64,000 nt of DNA, from positions 1-64,000 of the forward strand of contig NZ_BDDE01000027.1 of the NCBI RefSeq assembly GCF_008327685.1, written 5' to 3'. The position numbers and the translations under genes were made by a program. Shown one piece after another: positions 35,902 through 44,693 of this stretch. A model generated the notes under the pieces. The model saw only the letters and a program-made list of their open reading frames with translations, was not told the DNA's origin and did no database searches. How positions within the stretch are numbered: the first letter of the stretch is position 1; each line of letters begins with the position of its first letter. The DNA comes from Actinomadura sp. K4S16 (GTDB taxonomy: Bacteria; Actinomycetota; Actinomycetes; Streptosporangiales; Streptosporangiaceae).

Positions 35902-36885
35902 ATGACGGCCAAGGCTCCACTGCGCGCCCGCATCGTCCTCAGGGACAAGGTGGACTGGGAGGCGCTCACCGACGAACAGGTGATCGCCGCGCGCGCGAAG
36001 GTCAACCGGCTGCGGGCGTCCCGCGCGGTACGGATCATCACCGGCCTGCCCGACCGGGGCGCCCGCATCGAGGAGCGCACCATCGACCTGCCGGGCCGCC
36101 GCCTGAGGCTGCGAGTGCACCGCCCCAAGGACGCCGGCCCGGGGCTGCCGCTGATCCTCTCGCTCCACGGCGGCGGCTTCATCGTGGGCACCCCGGCGCA
36201 GAACGACTGGCTCAACAGCCGCCTCGCGGCCCGCTGCCCCGCGGTGGTGGTGTCGGTGGAGTACCGCCTCGCCCCGGAGCACCCTCTGCCGGCGCCCCTC
36301 GACGACGCCTACGACGCGCTCGCCGCCCTCGTCGACGACCCCTTCGGCTGGGGCATCGACCCCGCGGCCGTCGCGGTCCTCGGCGAGAGCTCCGGCGGCA
36401 CCCTCGCCGCGCTGGTCGCGCTGCGCGCCCGCAAGGACGGCCCGCCCCTGCACGCCCAGGTGCTCTGCTACCCGAGCACGGACTGGACCGACACCATGGC
36501 CGACTACCCGTCGGTCGCCGCGAACTCCGGGAACCCCGGGCTGTCGGTGTCCGAATGGCGCACGGCCCGCAGGCTGAGCGTCCCGCCGACCCTCGACCCG
36601 CGCACGGTGTCCCCGGTGAAGTTCGACGATCTCGCCGACCTGCCGCCCGCGCTGGTCGTCACCGGCGCGCTGGATCCCGGGGACGACCACGGCCGCCGCT
36701 ACGTCGAACGGCTCCGCGCGGACGGCACGGACGCCCGCGTGGCCTGCTACCCCGGGGCCATCCACGGGTTCCTCAGCATGCCCGGCCTGATCCCGGACGC
36801 CCGGCCCGCACGTCGCGAGATCCTCGCCTTCCTGCGCCACCGGTTGCGCCCCGCATCGAATCCGCCCGGCACGCGGGAGCGCTGA
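35902..36885 (+). CDS. Alpha/beta hydrolase, hormone-sensitive lipase family
   Basis: 327 residues. 'LSLHGGGFIVGTPAQND' (about 80-96) is the oxyanion loop; nucleophile Ser in 'VLGESSGGTLAALVALRA' (about 157-163), Asp in 'VVTGALDPGDDHG' and His in 'YPGAIHGFLSM' give a full HSL triad. 'EYRLAPEHPLPAPLDDAYDA' is the family signature. ATG with AGGAGG 5 bases upstream. Divergent from the TetR gene, with a matching half-operator before it, so probably in the same regulon as the MFS pump: a hydrolase plus exporter could detoxify an ester compound (inference). Confidence 0.87.
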   Translation: MTAKAPLRARIVLRDKVDWEALTDEQVIAARAKVNRLRASRAVRIITGLPDRGARIEERTIDLPGRRLRLRVHRPKDAGPGLPLILSLHGGGFIVGTPAQNDWLNSRLAARCPAVVVSVEYRLAPEHPLPAPLDDAYDALAALVDDPFGWGIDPAAVAVLGESSGGTLAALVALRARKDGPPLHAQVLCYPSTDWTDTMADYPSVAANSGNPGLSVSEWRTARRLSVPPTLDPRTVSPVKFDDLADLPPALVVTGALDPGDDHGRRYVERLRADGTDARVACYPGAIHGFLSMPGLIPDARPARREILAFLRHRLRPASNPPGTRER

Positions 36886-36926
36886 ACCGCTGATCGGCGC
36901 CGGGGCGCGACGGGTATCGTCTGGGG

Positions 36927-37502
36927 GTGCCACCAGCGACCGCTTCCGCCCGGCCACCGGGCCGCCCGCGCTCCGGCGTCAACGCGGTGGTGTTCGCCGC
37001 GACGCTGACCACGGTGCGGGAGCTCGGCTACGCGCGCGCCACCGTCGACCGCATCGCCGCCGCGGCCGGCGTCGCCAAGACGACGATCTACCGTCGCTGG
37101 CCGTCGAAGGGCGCGCTGATCGTCGACTGCCTGCTCGACGCGTTCGGCCCGGTGCCGCTGGAGGGCACCGGGCGGGCCGAGCTCATGTCCTCGGCCGTCC
37201 GCTGGATCGCGGCGAAGATCGCCGAGCCGGGCGTGGGGGACGCGTTCGCGGGCGTGTTCAGCGACGCCGTCAGCGACCCGGACCTGCGCGAGGTCCTGTC
37301 CTCGCGGCTCCAGGCCCCCTACCGGACCGCGCTCCAGGACGCGCTCGGCGAGCCGGAGGACCGGGTCCTGCTCTTCATCGACGTCGCCGTCGGAACCCTG
37401 CTGCACCGGATGGGCATGACCGGCGAGCCGATGGCGGACGCGGACGTCACCGCCCTGGTCGAGATGCTGCTGACACACTTCGCCGACGGCCGTCCGACCT
37501 AG
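36927..37502 (+). CDS. TetR family regulator
   Basis: 191 residues. 'TTVRELGYARATVDRIAAAA' and 'GVAKTTIYRRWPSKGALIVD' form the DNA-binding domain, with the wing-like Trp-Pro-Ser-Lys typical of the AcrR/TetR_C_11 subgroup. GTG start in a leader with GGGGG. It lies 41 bases after the esterase stop, so it may be cotranscribed with it. No palindrome was found near its start, and its targets are unclear. The next 180 bases hold no gene, only a weak 6-bp stem (37509-37529). Confidence 0.85.
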   Translation: MPPATASARPPGRPRSGVNAVVFAATLTTVRELGYARATVDRIAAAAGVAKTTIYRRWPSKGALIVDCLLDAFGPVPLEGTGRAELMSSAVRWIAAKIAEPGVGDAFAGVFSDAVSDPDLREVLSSRLQAPYRTALQDALGEPEDRVLLFIDVAVGTLLHRMGMTGEPMADADVTALVEMLLTHFADGRPT

Positions 37503-37683
37503 CGCCGCCGGGTGCTTCGAGACCACCCGTACCGTCACCGGCTTCTTGATCTTCACGCGGACGAAGCCGTTTTCGCGCCGCTCCCCCGCCCGTGCGGCGG
37601 ATCATCGGATACCGCCGCCCCCACCCCGCCCCGTCCCCTGCGGAAAAGCTCGAACGCCAGGTCGCCGAGCCCGGGGCGCTCGT

Positions 37684-38673
37684 TCAGCGGTCGGTGACGA
37701 TGAGCAGGCGGGGGCTCTGGTTCAGGCGGCGGGCTCCGACGTCGGTGCAGACGACGACGTCCTCGATCCGCGCGCCGTACAGTCCCGGAAGGTAGATGGC
37801 GGGCTGGATGGACATGGTCATGCCGGGCTCGATGACGGTCCGGTCCCCCGGCGACAGGTAGGGCGGTTCGAACTGGTCGAGGCCGACCCCGTGGCCCGTC
37901 CGGTGGGCGAAGAACGACCCGTACCCGCTGGCCGCGATGGCGTCGCGGCAGACCTCGTCGATCTCGGCGGCGGTGACCCCCGGGCGCACCGCCTCGCAGG
38001 CGGCGCCGTGGACGGCGAGGACGACGGAGTACATGGCCTCGAAGTCCTCGGGCGGCTCGGCCACGACGAACATCCGGGCGATGTCGGAGCAGTAGTCCTC
38101 GTACCGTCCGCCGATGTTGACCAGGACCGCGTCGCCCGGGTTGATCGTCCGTTCGGTGGGCCGGTGGTAGGGGTCGGCGGAGTGCTCCCCCGCCGCGACG
38201 GTGACGAGCGTGACCTCGTCGTGGCCGGCCTCCAGCAGCAGCCGCCGCAGCAGCCGCGCCATCTCCCGTTCGGTGGCGCCGGACCAGCTCAGTTCGGCGG
38301 CCGACGCCACGGCCCGGTCGGCGGCGACGGCCGCGCGTTCCAGCGCCGCGATCTCGGCGCCGGACTTGCGCATCCGGAGCGCCGCGAGGAGCGGCTCGGC
38401 CGAGGCGAACAGGGTCTGCGGGCCGAGCCGCTCCTGGATGGACAGCAGTTCGTGCGCGAGCATCTGGGGGTCGACGGCGACCCGCGAGCCCGCCGGGATG
38501 AGGGGCGAGGCATCGGGGACGTGCGCGGGCGGGCCGTCCGGCGTGATGACGAGGAAGCCGTGCCGTACCGAGCGGGCGAGGTACCGCAGGTTCGAAGAGG
38601 GGCGCAGGACGAGGACGTCCACCCCGTGCTCGACCATGCGGGCCCGCACCCGCTCCAGCCGGTCGTCGCTCAT
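37684..38673 (-). CDS. M24-family peptidase (Xaa-Pro aminopeptidase-like), transporter-linked
   Basis: 329 residues with a creatinase/AMPP-type N-domain (about 1-100) and a pita-bread C-domain. Metal ligands Asp197 ('YCSD'), His261 ('TGHGVG'), Glu282 ('IEPGM') and Glu304 ('ARIEDVV') are present, but the first metal Asp is Asn186 in 'VLVNIGGRYEDYCSD'. The start ATG overlaps the ATPase stop (ATGA), so it is the last gene of the peptide transporter operon and presumably cleaves imported X-Pro or similar dipeptides. The Asn substitution may alter metal use or mean a hydrolase acting on non-peptide amides, as in creatinase relatives. Confidence 0.85.
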   Translation of the reverse strand: MSDDRLERVRARMVEHGVDVLVLRPSSNLRYLARSVRHGFLVITPDGPPAHVPDASPLIPAGSRVAVDPQMLAHELLSIQERLGPQTLFASAEPLLAALRMRKSGAEIAALERAAVAADRAVASAAELSWSGATEREMARLLRRLLLEAGHDEVTLVTVAAGEHSADPYHRPTERTINPGDAVLVNIGGRYEDYCSDIARMFVVAEPPEDFEAMYSVVLAVHGAACEAVRPGVTAAEIDEVCRDAIAASGYGSFFAHRTGHGVGLDQFEPPYLSPGDRTVIEPGMTMSIQPAIYLPGLYGARIEDVVVCTDVGARRLNQSPRLLIVTDR

Positions 38674-39617
38674 TCCGGCGCCGAATCGTAGAGCCAGCAG
38701 GCGACCCCGCGTTCCTGCACCGGCTCCCGTCGCGAGCAGATCTCCATGGCGTGGGGGCACCGCGGGTGGAACCGGCAGCCGGACGGCGGCGCCGCCGGGT
38801 CCGGCACGTCCCCGGGCAGCTCGGCGGGCAGCGTGCCCGCCCCGTCCGGCGCGGGGACCGCGGCGAGCAGGGCCCGGGTGTAGGGGTGCCGCGGGTCGGC
38901 CCAGACCTCGGCGGTGCGGCCGATCTCGACGATCCTGCCCAGGTACATGACCGCGATCCGGTCCGCGATCATCCGGACGACCGACAGGTCGTGGCTGATG
39001 AACAGCAGCCCCGCTCCCGACTCCACGGTCAGCGACCGCATCAGCCCCGCGACCTGCGCCTGGGCGGAGGCGTCCAGCGCGGAGATCGGCTCGTCGCCGA
39101 TCAGCAGGGACGGCTGGGCGGCCAGCGCGCGGGCGATGGCGATGCGCTGCCGCTGCCCGCCGGAGAACTCGTGCGGGTAGCGGCCGGCCATGTCGGCCGA
39201 CAGCCCGACCCGCTCCAGCAGCTCGCCCGGGTCCGGGCCGCCGCGCCGGCCGTCGGCGATCTGGCCGCCGATCCGGCGGCGCGGGTTCAGCGAGGCGAAC
39301 GGGTCCTGGAACACCATCTGGATCCGGGTCAGCGCGGGATCGCGGCGGCGCAGGCCGAGCGGCGTGACCGGGCGGCCCTCGAACCCGATGGAGCCGCCGG
39401 ACGGGCGGATGATGCCGCAGATGGCGCGGGCCAGCGTCGACTTTCCGCAGCCCGACTCGCCCACCAGGCCGACGACCTCTCCGGGCGCGACGGACAGGTC
39501 GACACCCGCCACCGCCCGCACCGGGGGCCGGTCCGGGCTGCGGTGGTCGACCACCAGGTTCTCGACGGACAGCAGCGGTGTGGCGGGCGCCGGCTCGGCA
39601 CCGTCCAGCAGTTTCAT
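38670..39617 (-). CDS. Peptide ABC transporter ATPase (DppF/OppF type)
   Basis: 315 residues. Walker A 'GLVGESGCGKSTLARAI' (about 49-65), 'QMVFQDPFASLNPRRRIGGQ' (Q-loop), signature 'HEFSGGQRQRIAIARAL' and Walker B 'SLLIGDEPISALDASAQAQV'. The C-terminal 'GCRFHPRCPHAMEIC' is the cysteine-rich oligopeptide/dipeptide ATPase tail that can bind an Fe-S cluster. Start overlaps the partner ATPase stop (ATGA), and its stop overlaps the peptidase start. Energises peptide import at the inner face of the membrane. Confidence 0.93.
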   Translation of the reverse strand: MKLLDGAEPAPATPLLSVENLVVDHRSPDRPPVRAVAGVDLSVAPGEVVGLVGESGCGKSTLARAICGIIRPSGGSIGFEGRPVTPLGLRRRDPALTRIQMVFQDPFASLNPRRRIGGQIADGRRGGPDPGELLERVGLSADMAGRYPHEFSGGQRQRIAIARALAAQPSLLIGDEPISALDASAQAQVAGLMRSLTVESGAGLLFISHDLSVVRMIADRIAVMYLGRIVEIGRTAEVWADPRHPYTRALLAAVPAPDGAGTLPAELPGDVPDPAAPPSGCRFHPRCPHAMEICSRREPVQERGVACWLYDSAPE

Positions 39618-40426
39618 GAGGTGCTCCGCTCCGGCAGCGCGTCCAGCAGCGTTCGGGTGTACTGGTCGGCGGGCTCGCACATGACCTGCGCGCGCGGGCC
39701 GGTCTCGACCAGGAGGCCCGCCCGCATCACGCTGATCGTGTCGGCCACCGCGGACATGACGCCGAGGTCGTGGGTGACCAGCAGGACGGCGAGCCCGAGC
39801 TCGTCGCACAGGCCGCGCAGCAGGCGCAGCACGCCGGCCTGGACGGTCACGTCGAGCGCGGTGGTCGGCTCGTCCGCGATCAGGACCTTCGGGTCGCAGG
39901 CCAGCGCGATCGCGATCGCGATGCGCTGCCGCATGCCGCCGGAGAACTGGTGGGGGTATCTCCGGAGCGCGCCGCCGGGATCCGGGATGCGCACCCTGGC
40001 CAGCAGTTCGGCCGCGCGGCGGCGCGCCTCGGCCTTGTCCAGGTCCAGATGGTGGCGCATGTGGTCGGTGAGCTGGCGGCCGACCGAGAGCATGGGGTGC
40101 AGGCTCGTCGACTGGTCCTGGAAGACCATGCCGATCTCGCTGCCGCGCAGCGCGTTCATCCTCTTGGGCGGGAGGGCCAGCAGATCGGTCCCGTCGAAGA
40201 GGATCCGCCCGCCGGTGCGCGCACCGTGCGGGAGCAGCCCCATGACGCCCAGCCCGGTCATGGTCTTGCCGGAGCCGCTCTCGCCCGCCAGCCCGTGGAT
40301 CCGGCCCGGTTCCAGCGCCAGGTCGATCCCCTGGATGATCTGGCGCCCGCCCAGCTCGACGGTGAGCCGCTCGATGTTCAGCACGGTGTCCGGCCCGCTT
40401 TCCGGCCCGGTGTTCGGCACGGTCAC
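39614..40426 (-). CDS. Peptide ABC transporter ATPase (DppD/OppD type)
   Basis: 270 residues. Walker A 'GLAGESGSGKTMTGLGVMGL' (about 46-60), Q-loop 'GMVFQDQSTSLHPM', signature 'HQFSGGMRQRIAIAIALACD', Walker B 'VLIADEPTTALDVTVQAGVL' and H-loop 'LLVTHDLGVMSA'. It is shorter than typical OppD (about 330), ending soon after 'YTRTLLDALPERS' without the Cys-rich tail, which the partner ATPase has. GTG start overlaps the permease stop (GTGA). Confidence 0.93.
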   Translation of the reverse strand: MTVPNTGPESGPDTVLNIERLTVELGGRQIIQGIDLALEPGRIHGLAGESGSGKTMTGLGVMGLLPHGARTGGRILFDGTDLLALPPKRMNALRGSEIGMVFQDQSTSLHPMLSVGRQLTDHMRHHLDLDKAEARRRAAELLARVRIPDPGGALRRYPHQFSGGMRQRIAIAIALACDPKVLIADEPTTALDVTVQAGVLRLLRGLCDELGLAVLLVTHDLGVMSAVADTISVMRAGLLVETGPRAQVMCEPADQYTRTLLDALPERSTS

Positions 40427-41268
40427 AGCGCCCGCTCCTTGATCGCCCGTGCGGTCCGCGGGTCGAGCGCGTCGCGCATCGTGTCACCGAGGAAGTTGAA
40501 GGCCAGCACCACCGTCAGGATGGCCAGGCCGGGGAACACGCCGACCCACCACTTGTCGAACACGTGCGTGGCCGACGCCACCATGGAGCCCCACTCGGCG
40601 GTGGGCGGCTTGGCGCCGAGCCCCAGGAACGACAGTCCCGACAGCAGCAGGAGCTGGGTGCCGATGTCGAGGGTGGCCAGCACCAGGACCGGGCCGGTCA
40701 CGTTCGGAAGCACGTCGGTGCGCAGCGAGCGCCACGCGGAGAACCCGAGGAGCCGCCCGCTGATCACGAACTCGCGGGACCGGATGCCGAGCACCAGACC
40801 GCGGGTGACCCGGGCGTAGGCGGGCCAGGACACGACGAGCACGGCGAGCACCGCGTTGCGGAGGCTGGCGCCGAGCGAGGCGGCCACGGCCATCGCGAGG
40901 ATGACGGTCGGGAACGCGAACACCAGGTCCGCCACCCGCATGATCGTCTCGTCCAGCCAGCGGCCGAAGTAGCCCGCGCAGGCCCCCAGGAGCCCGCCGA
41001 TGACGACGGACATCACGACCAGCAGCATGGTGAGCGGGATGGACAGGCGCGCGCCGTACAGCACCCGGCTGAGGACGTCGCGGCCGAGTTCGTCGGTGCC
41101 GAACCAGTGCGCCCCGCTCGGCGCCTGAAGCCGCGGGAAGGCCTGGCTCAGCGGGTCGTGCGGCGCGAGCAGCGGCGCGGCGAGCACCACGACCAGCCAT
41201 GCCGCCGCGATGGCGAGGCCGACGACGGCGAGCGGCTTGCGCCATGCCTCCGGCACCCTGCGGCTCAC
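40423..41268 (-). CDS. Peptide ABC transporter permease (DppC type)
   Basis: 281-residue inner-membrane permease with about six spans. N-terminal 'HDPLSQAFPRLQAPSGAHWF' and 'GTDELGRDVLSRVLYGARLS' is the DppC/OppC signature; the EAA-like loop lies in 'GFSAWRSLRTDVLPNVTGPV'. GTG start at 41268 overlaps the DppB stop (GTGA). Pairs with the adjacent DppB-type subunit to form the channel. Confidence 0.93.
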   Translation of the reverse strand: MSRRVPEAWRKPLAVVGLAIAAAWLVVVLAAPLLAPHDPLSQAFPRLQAPSGAHWFGTDELGRDVLSRVLYGARLSIPLTMLLVVMSVVIGGLLGACAGYFGRWLDETIMRVADLVFAFPTVILAMAVAASLGASLRNAVLAVLVVSWPAYARVTRGLVLGIRSREFVISGRLLGFSAWRSLRTDVLPNVTGPVLVLATLDIGTQLLLLSGLSFLGLGAKPPTAEWGSMVASATHVFDKWWVGVFPGLAILTVVLAFNFLGDTMRDALDPRTARAIKERAL

Positions 41269-42359
41269 GTGTGCCTCACTCTTGGGTCGATGACGCCGTA
41301 CAGCATGTCCACCACCAGGTTGACCACCACGTAGATCACGCCCACCACGAGTCCGACGCCCATGACCGCGGGCAGGTCGAGCGTGGTCGCGCTCTTGTAC
41401 GCGTACTCGCCGACGCCGGGCCAGGCGTAGATCGCCTCGACGAGCACGGTGCCGGACAGCAGGCTGCCGAAGGCCAGCCCCGCCACCGTGATGACCGGCA
41501 CCAGCGCGGCGCGCAGCGTGTACCGGAAGAGGACGGCGCGGCCGGGCAGGCCCTTGGCCCGGGCGGCCCGCACGTAGTCCTGGCCGAGCACCTCCAGGAC
41601 GGCCGACCGCGTGAACCTGGTGAGCAGGCCGATCGTGTACGTGGCGAGCACGAGCGCGGGCAGCACGAGATGGCCGACGGCGCTGGCGAAGACGTCCCAC
41701 TGGCCGGCGAGCGCCGCGTCCACCGTGTAGAGGCCGGTGGCGTGCGGCGGAGGCGCCATGGCCGGGGAGAGCCTGCCGGAGCCCGGCGCCAGCCCGAACT
41801 TGTAGAAGAAGAGGTAGAAGGCCAGCAGCGCCAGCCAGAACGTCGGCACCGAGACGCCGGCCAGGCTGGTCACCCGCAGGAACTGGTCGACGAACCGGTC
41901 CCGGCGCAGCGCCGCGATCACGCCGAACGCGACGCCCACCAGCAGCGACACCAGCAGCGCCGTGCCGGCCAGCTCGAACGTCGCGGGGACGAACTCCCGC
42001 AGGTCGTCGGCGACCGGCCGGTGGCTCTGCTGCGACTCGCCCAGGTCCCCGCGGACCAGGTTGCCCATGTAGGTCGCGTACTGCACGGGCAGCGGCTTGT
42101 CGAGGCCGTGCTGCTCCCGGAACTGCTGGACGATCGCCGGGTTGCCGAGCGCCTGCTGGCCGAGGTTCGCGGTGGCCGGGTCACCGGGCACCATGTTGGT
42201 CAGGATGAAGGTGACGAGGGTGACCCCGACGGCCAGCAGTACGGAGACCGCCAGCCGCCGGGTCAGGAACCGCATCAGCGGATGCCGCGACCACCACCGG
42301 GCGCCGGGTGGCCGGCGGCCCTTGAGCGTCCGCTCGTCCGACGGGTGTGGGGACTTCAT
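41265..42359 (-). CDS. Peptide ABC transporter permease (DppB type)
   Basis: 364 residues, longer than usual owing to a 30-residue Arg/Pro-rich cytoplasmic N-terminus before 'MRFLTRRLAVSVLLAVGVTL'. The family signature 'TFILTNMVPGDPATANLG' and 'HGLDKPLPVQYATYMGNLV' is present, with six or so spans and the EAA region 'YVRAARAKGLPGRAVLFRYT'. ATG overlaps the binding-protein stop (ATGA). An extended periplasmic loop ('FGLAPGSGRLSPAMAPPPH') separates spans three and four. Confidence 0.92.
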   Translation of the reverse strand: MKSPHPSDERTLKGRRPPGARWWSRHPLMRFLTRRLAVSVLLAVGVTLVTFILTNMVPGDPATANLGQQALGNPAIVQQFREQHGLDKPLPVQYATYMGNLVRGDLGESQQSHRPVADDLREFVPATFELAGTALLVSLLVGVAFGVIAALRRDRFVDQFLRVTSLAGVSVPTFWLALLAFYLFFYKFGLAPGSGRLSPAMAPPPHATGLYTVDAALAGQWDVFASAVGHLVLPALVLATYTIGLLTRFTRSAVLEVLGQDYVRAARAKGLPGRAVLFRYTLRAALVPVITVAGLAFGSLLSGTVLVEAIYAWPGVGEYAYKSATTLDLPAVMGVGLVVGVIYVVVNLVVDMLYGVIDPRVRHT

Positions 42360-43939
42360 TTGCTGCCGAGCGCCGCGATCTCGAAGGTCCACACGGGGTT
42401 GACCGCCAGGCCGGTCAGCGATCCGGCGGTGACCAGGCGCTGGCTCGGCTGCATCAGCGGCACGATCGGGCCGCGCGCGTTGAGCTCGGTCTGGATCTGG
42501 TGGTACTGGGCGAACCGGTCATCGCCGATGGTGGTCGCGGCCTTGGCTCCCGCGTCCTCCAGGGCCTTGTCCGCGCCCTTCTTCCAGCCCGCGCGCTCGC
42601 CGATCAGGCCGCCGGGCAGGAAGGCGAGGTAGTTGCTGGCGTCCGGGTAGTCCGGGCTCCACCACCACAGGCCCATCTCCTCCTTGCCGTCGCGGTAGCT
42701 CTCCAGCGCGGTCGCGATCGGCGCGGGGGCGAGGTCGACGGTGATGCCGACCTCCTTCAGGTTGGCCTGGACGCGCTCGGCCAGCGGCTGGAAGGACAGG
42801 CCGTTGAGCGTGAAGTCGCTGGGGTACTCCAGCTTGACCCTGGGGTTCGTGATCCCGCCGGCGGCGAGCGCCGCCTTGGCGCCGGCGACGTCGCGCTTGG
42901 GCGCCTGCTCCGCCGGCAGCGAGCCGTTGATCATGGACGGCACGATGCCGGCCGCCTGCACCGAGCCCTCGCCTGCGAGCTCCAGCAGCCCCGCGTAGTC
43001 GACGCCCTTGCGGACGGCCTCTGCGAACCGGGGGTTGGACGTGGTCTTGCTGACGGCCGGGTTCCGGTTGGTCAGCAGGAAGAACACGTTGGCGGACGCG
43101 CCCTTGACGATCTGGTTGCCGCCGCCGATGCCCTGGGCCTGGTCGGCCGTCAGGTCCACCGCGATCTGGCTGTCCCCGCGCTGCACGTTCAGCTTCTGGG
43201 TCTGCGACTGGACGTTGCGCACCACGACCCGCTTGTAGACGGGCTTGGTGGCGCCCCAGTACTTGGGGTTGGCCTTGAGCACGACCTGCGTGGCCGCGTT
43301 GAAGGACTCCAGCATGTACGGGCCGGATCCGGCCGACTGGCCGTTCAGGTACTTCTCCGCCTTGTCGTCGGGGCCGGCGGCACCGCCGTTGGCCTTGACG
43401 ACCTTGGAGTTGACGATGCCGAGCGCCGGGTTCGGCAGGATGAACGGCAGCGACGGGTTGGGCTTGGCCGACACCAGGGTGATGGTCTTGTCGTCGGTCT
43501 TCTCGACCTTCACGCCATCGAGCAGGAACGACGGGTTGCCCTTGAGGTCGCGGACCCGGTCGAGCGAGAACACCACGTCGTCGGCGGTGACGGGGCCGCC
43601 GTCGGAGAAGACGGCGTCCTGGCGCAGCTTGAGGGTGAGCTTCTTGCCGTCCTTGGACAGCTCGTACGACTCCGCCAGCGCCGGCACCGGCTTGCTGACG
43701 TCGGAGCCCTTGAAGCTCAGCAGGGTGTCGTAGAGGGCCCGGTCGATGAGCAGGCCGGTCTGCTCGTACATCCGGCCCGGGTCCACGGTCTTGAGGTTGA
43801 ACGAGGTGTCGATGACCAGGGCCTTGCCGCCCCCGGACGAGGACGCCTCGTCCCCGCCCGAGCAGGCGGTCAGGCTGAGTGCTGCGGCCACGAGGACGGA
43901 CAACGCCGCCCGCCGTGTGGTTCCACTCGTGATCGGCAT
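42356..43939 (-). CDS. Peptide ABC transporter substrate-binding lipoprotein (SBP_bac_5)
   Basis: 527-residue extracytoplasmic lipoprotein. Signal peptide with lipobox 'LSLTAC' (Cys at about 26), a Ser/Gly linker, then the periplasmic dipeptide/oligopeptide-binding fold ('LTLKLRQDAVFSDGGPVTAD', 'VVFSLDRVRDLKGNPSF', 'LWWWSPDYPDASNYLAFLPG'). First gene of a six-gene coupled operon (binding protein, two permeases, two ATPases, M24 peptidase). Faces an Lrp/AsnC regulator across 130 bases. The peptidase suggests proline-containing or modified dipeptides as cargo; this is inference. Confidence 0.93.
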   Translation of the reverse strand: MPITSGTTRRAALSVLVAAALSLTACSGGDEASSSGGGKALVIDTSFNLKTVDPGRMYEQTGLLIDRALYDTLLSFKGSDVSKPVPALAESYELSKDGKKLTLKLRQDAVFSDGGPVTADDVVFSLDRVRDLKGNPSFLLDGVKVEKTDDKTITLVSAKPNPSLPFILPNPALGIVNSKVVKANGGAAGPDDKAEKYLNGQSAGSGPYMLESFNAATQVVLKANPKYWGATKPVYKRVVVRNVQSQTQKLNVQRGDSQIAVDLTADQAQGIGGGNQIVKGASANVFFLLTNRNPAVSKTTSNPRFAEAVRKGVDYAGLLELAGEGSVQAAGIVPSMINGSLPAEQAPKRDVAGAKAALAAGGITNPRVKLEYPSDFTLNGLSFQPLAERVQANLKEVGITVDLAPAPIATALESYRDGKEEMGLWWWSPDYPDASNYLAFLPGGLIGERAGWKKGADKALEDAGAKAATTIGDDRFAQYHQIQTELNARGPIVPLMQPSQRLVTAGSLTGLAVNPVWTFEIAALGSK

Positions 43940-44003
43940 CGCGGCCTCCGGGGGTCCGTCAGGTCAGTTCTCTGCGTCTGGACGACGATGTCCGATAGTG
44001 CGA

Positions 44004-44040
44004 GACTTCCGGCTGAACGTCTATGCAGCCAGCGAAAGTC
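44004..44040. promoter_or_regulatory. Long imperfect inverted repeat, candidate Lrp operator
   Basis: Outer arms GACTT/AAGTC and inner arms GGCTG/CAGCC surround the 10-base centre AACGTCTATG. It sits in the 130-base divergent region between the peptide transporter operon and the Lrp/AsnC gene, 30 bases before the latter, so it could control both. Confidence 0.45.
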
Positions 44041-44069
44041 AAGACGAAGCCGAAGAAGGAAACGAATTC

Positions 44070-44693
44070 ATGGCCAGAGCGTCCCAAGGACCACCCAATA
44101 GGGGGCCCGAACCTGGACAGATCCGCGCCGAGCTGGACTCGATCAATCTCAAGATGCTGGAGGTCCTGCGCCAGGACGGCCGGATCTCCATCGCGGCCCT
44201 CGCCCAGCAGGTCGGGATCTCCCGGGCCAACGCCTACATGCGCTTCGAGGCGCTCCGCACCAGCGGCGTGATCAGCCGGTTCACCGTGCAGGTCGACCCC
44301 GTCCGCACCGGCCTCGGCATCTGCGCGCTGATCTTCGTCACCGTCCGGCAGCAGATGTGGCCGCAGTTCCGCGCCCAGCTCGCGCTGATGCCCGAGGTCG
44401 AGTACTGCGCGATCACCACCGGCCAGCACGACGCGATGATCCAGGTCCGGGCCACCGACGTGGCGGCCGTGCACCGACTCGTCTCCGAGCGCCTCGCCGG
44501 CATCCCGGCGGTGAAGGCGACCGAGACGGTGCTCATCCTCGACGAGGTGATCCGCCGCCCGTTCGTGCTGACGTCCGACTCCGCTCCGGCGAAGGCCGAG
44601 GCGGAGCCCGGCCCCGCCCCGGTCACCATGGGACGGATGCGCTTCATCCGCGCGGGCGCGGGGCGGGCCAACCTCAAAGACCTCCCCGAATGA
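44070..44693 (+). CDS. Lrp/AsnC family regulator of the peptide transporter
   Basis: 207 residues. Helix-turn-helix 'INLKMLEVLRQDGRISIAAL' and 'QVGISRANAYMRFEALRTSG', then a RAM domain ('FVTVRQQMWPQFRAQL', 'VEYCAITTGQHDAMIQVRAT'). A 45-residue C-terminal tail rich in Ala/Pro ending in 'AGAGRANLKDLPE' is additional to the family core. ATG at 44070 with AAGGA upstream. Divergent from the transporter operon with an inverted repeat between; an amino acid or peptide product is the likely effector. Confidence 0.88.
   Translation: MARASQGPPNRGPEPGQIRAELDSINLKMLEVLRQDGRISIAALAQQVGISRANAYMRFEALRTSGVISRFTVQVDPVRTGLGICALIFVTVRQQMWPQFRAQLALMPEVEYCAITTGQHDAMIQVRATDVAAVHRLVSERLAGIPAVKATETVLILDEVIRRPFVLTSDSAPAKAEAEPGPAPVTMGRMRFIRAGAGRANLKDLPE

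Noticed and set aside
37503-37683. Gap between TetR and the M24 gene as a terminator or small RNA
   Set aside because: Only a 6-bp stem (37509-37529) and no conserved-looking element; insufficient to call.
41265-43939. Possibility that the transporter is for nickel and not for peptides
   Set aside because: Nickel-type binding proteins share the fold, but the coupled peptidase gene and Lrp regulator favour peptides. Not provable without ligand data.
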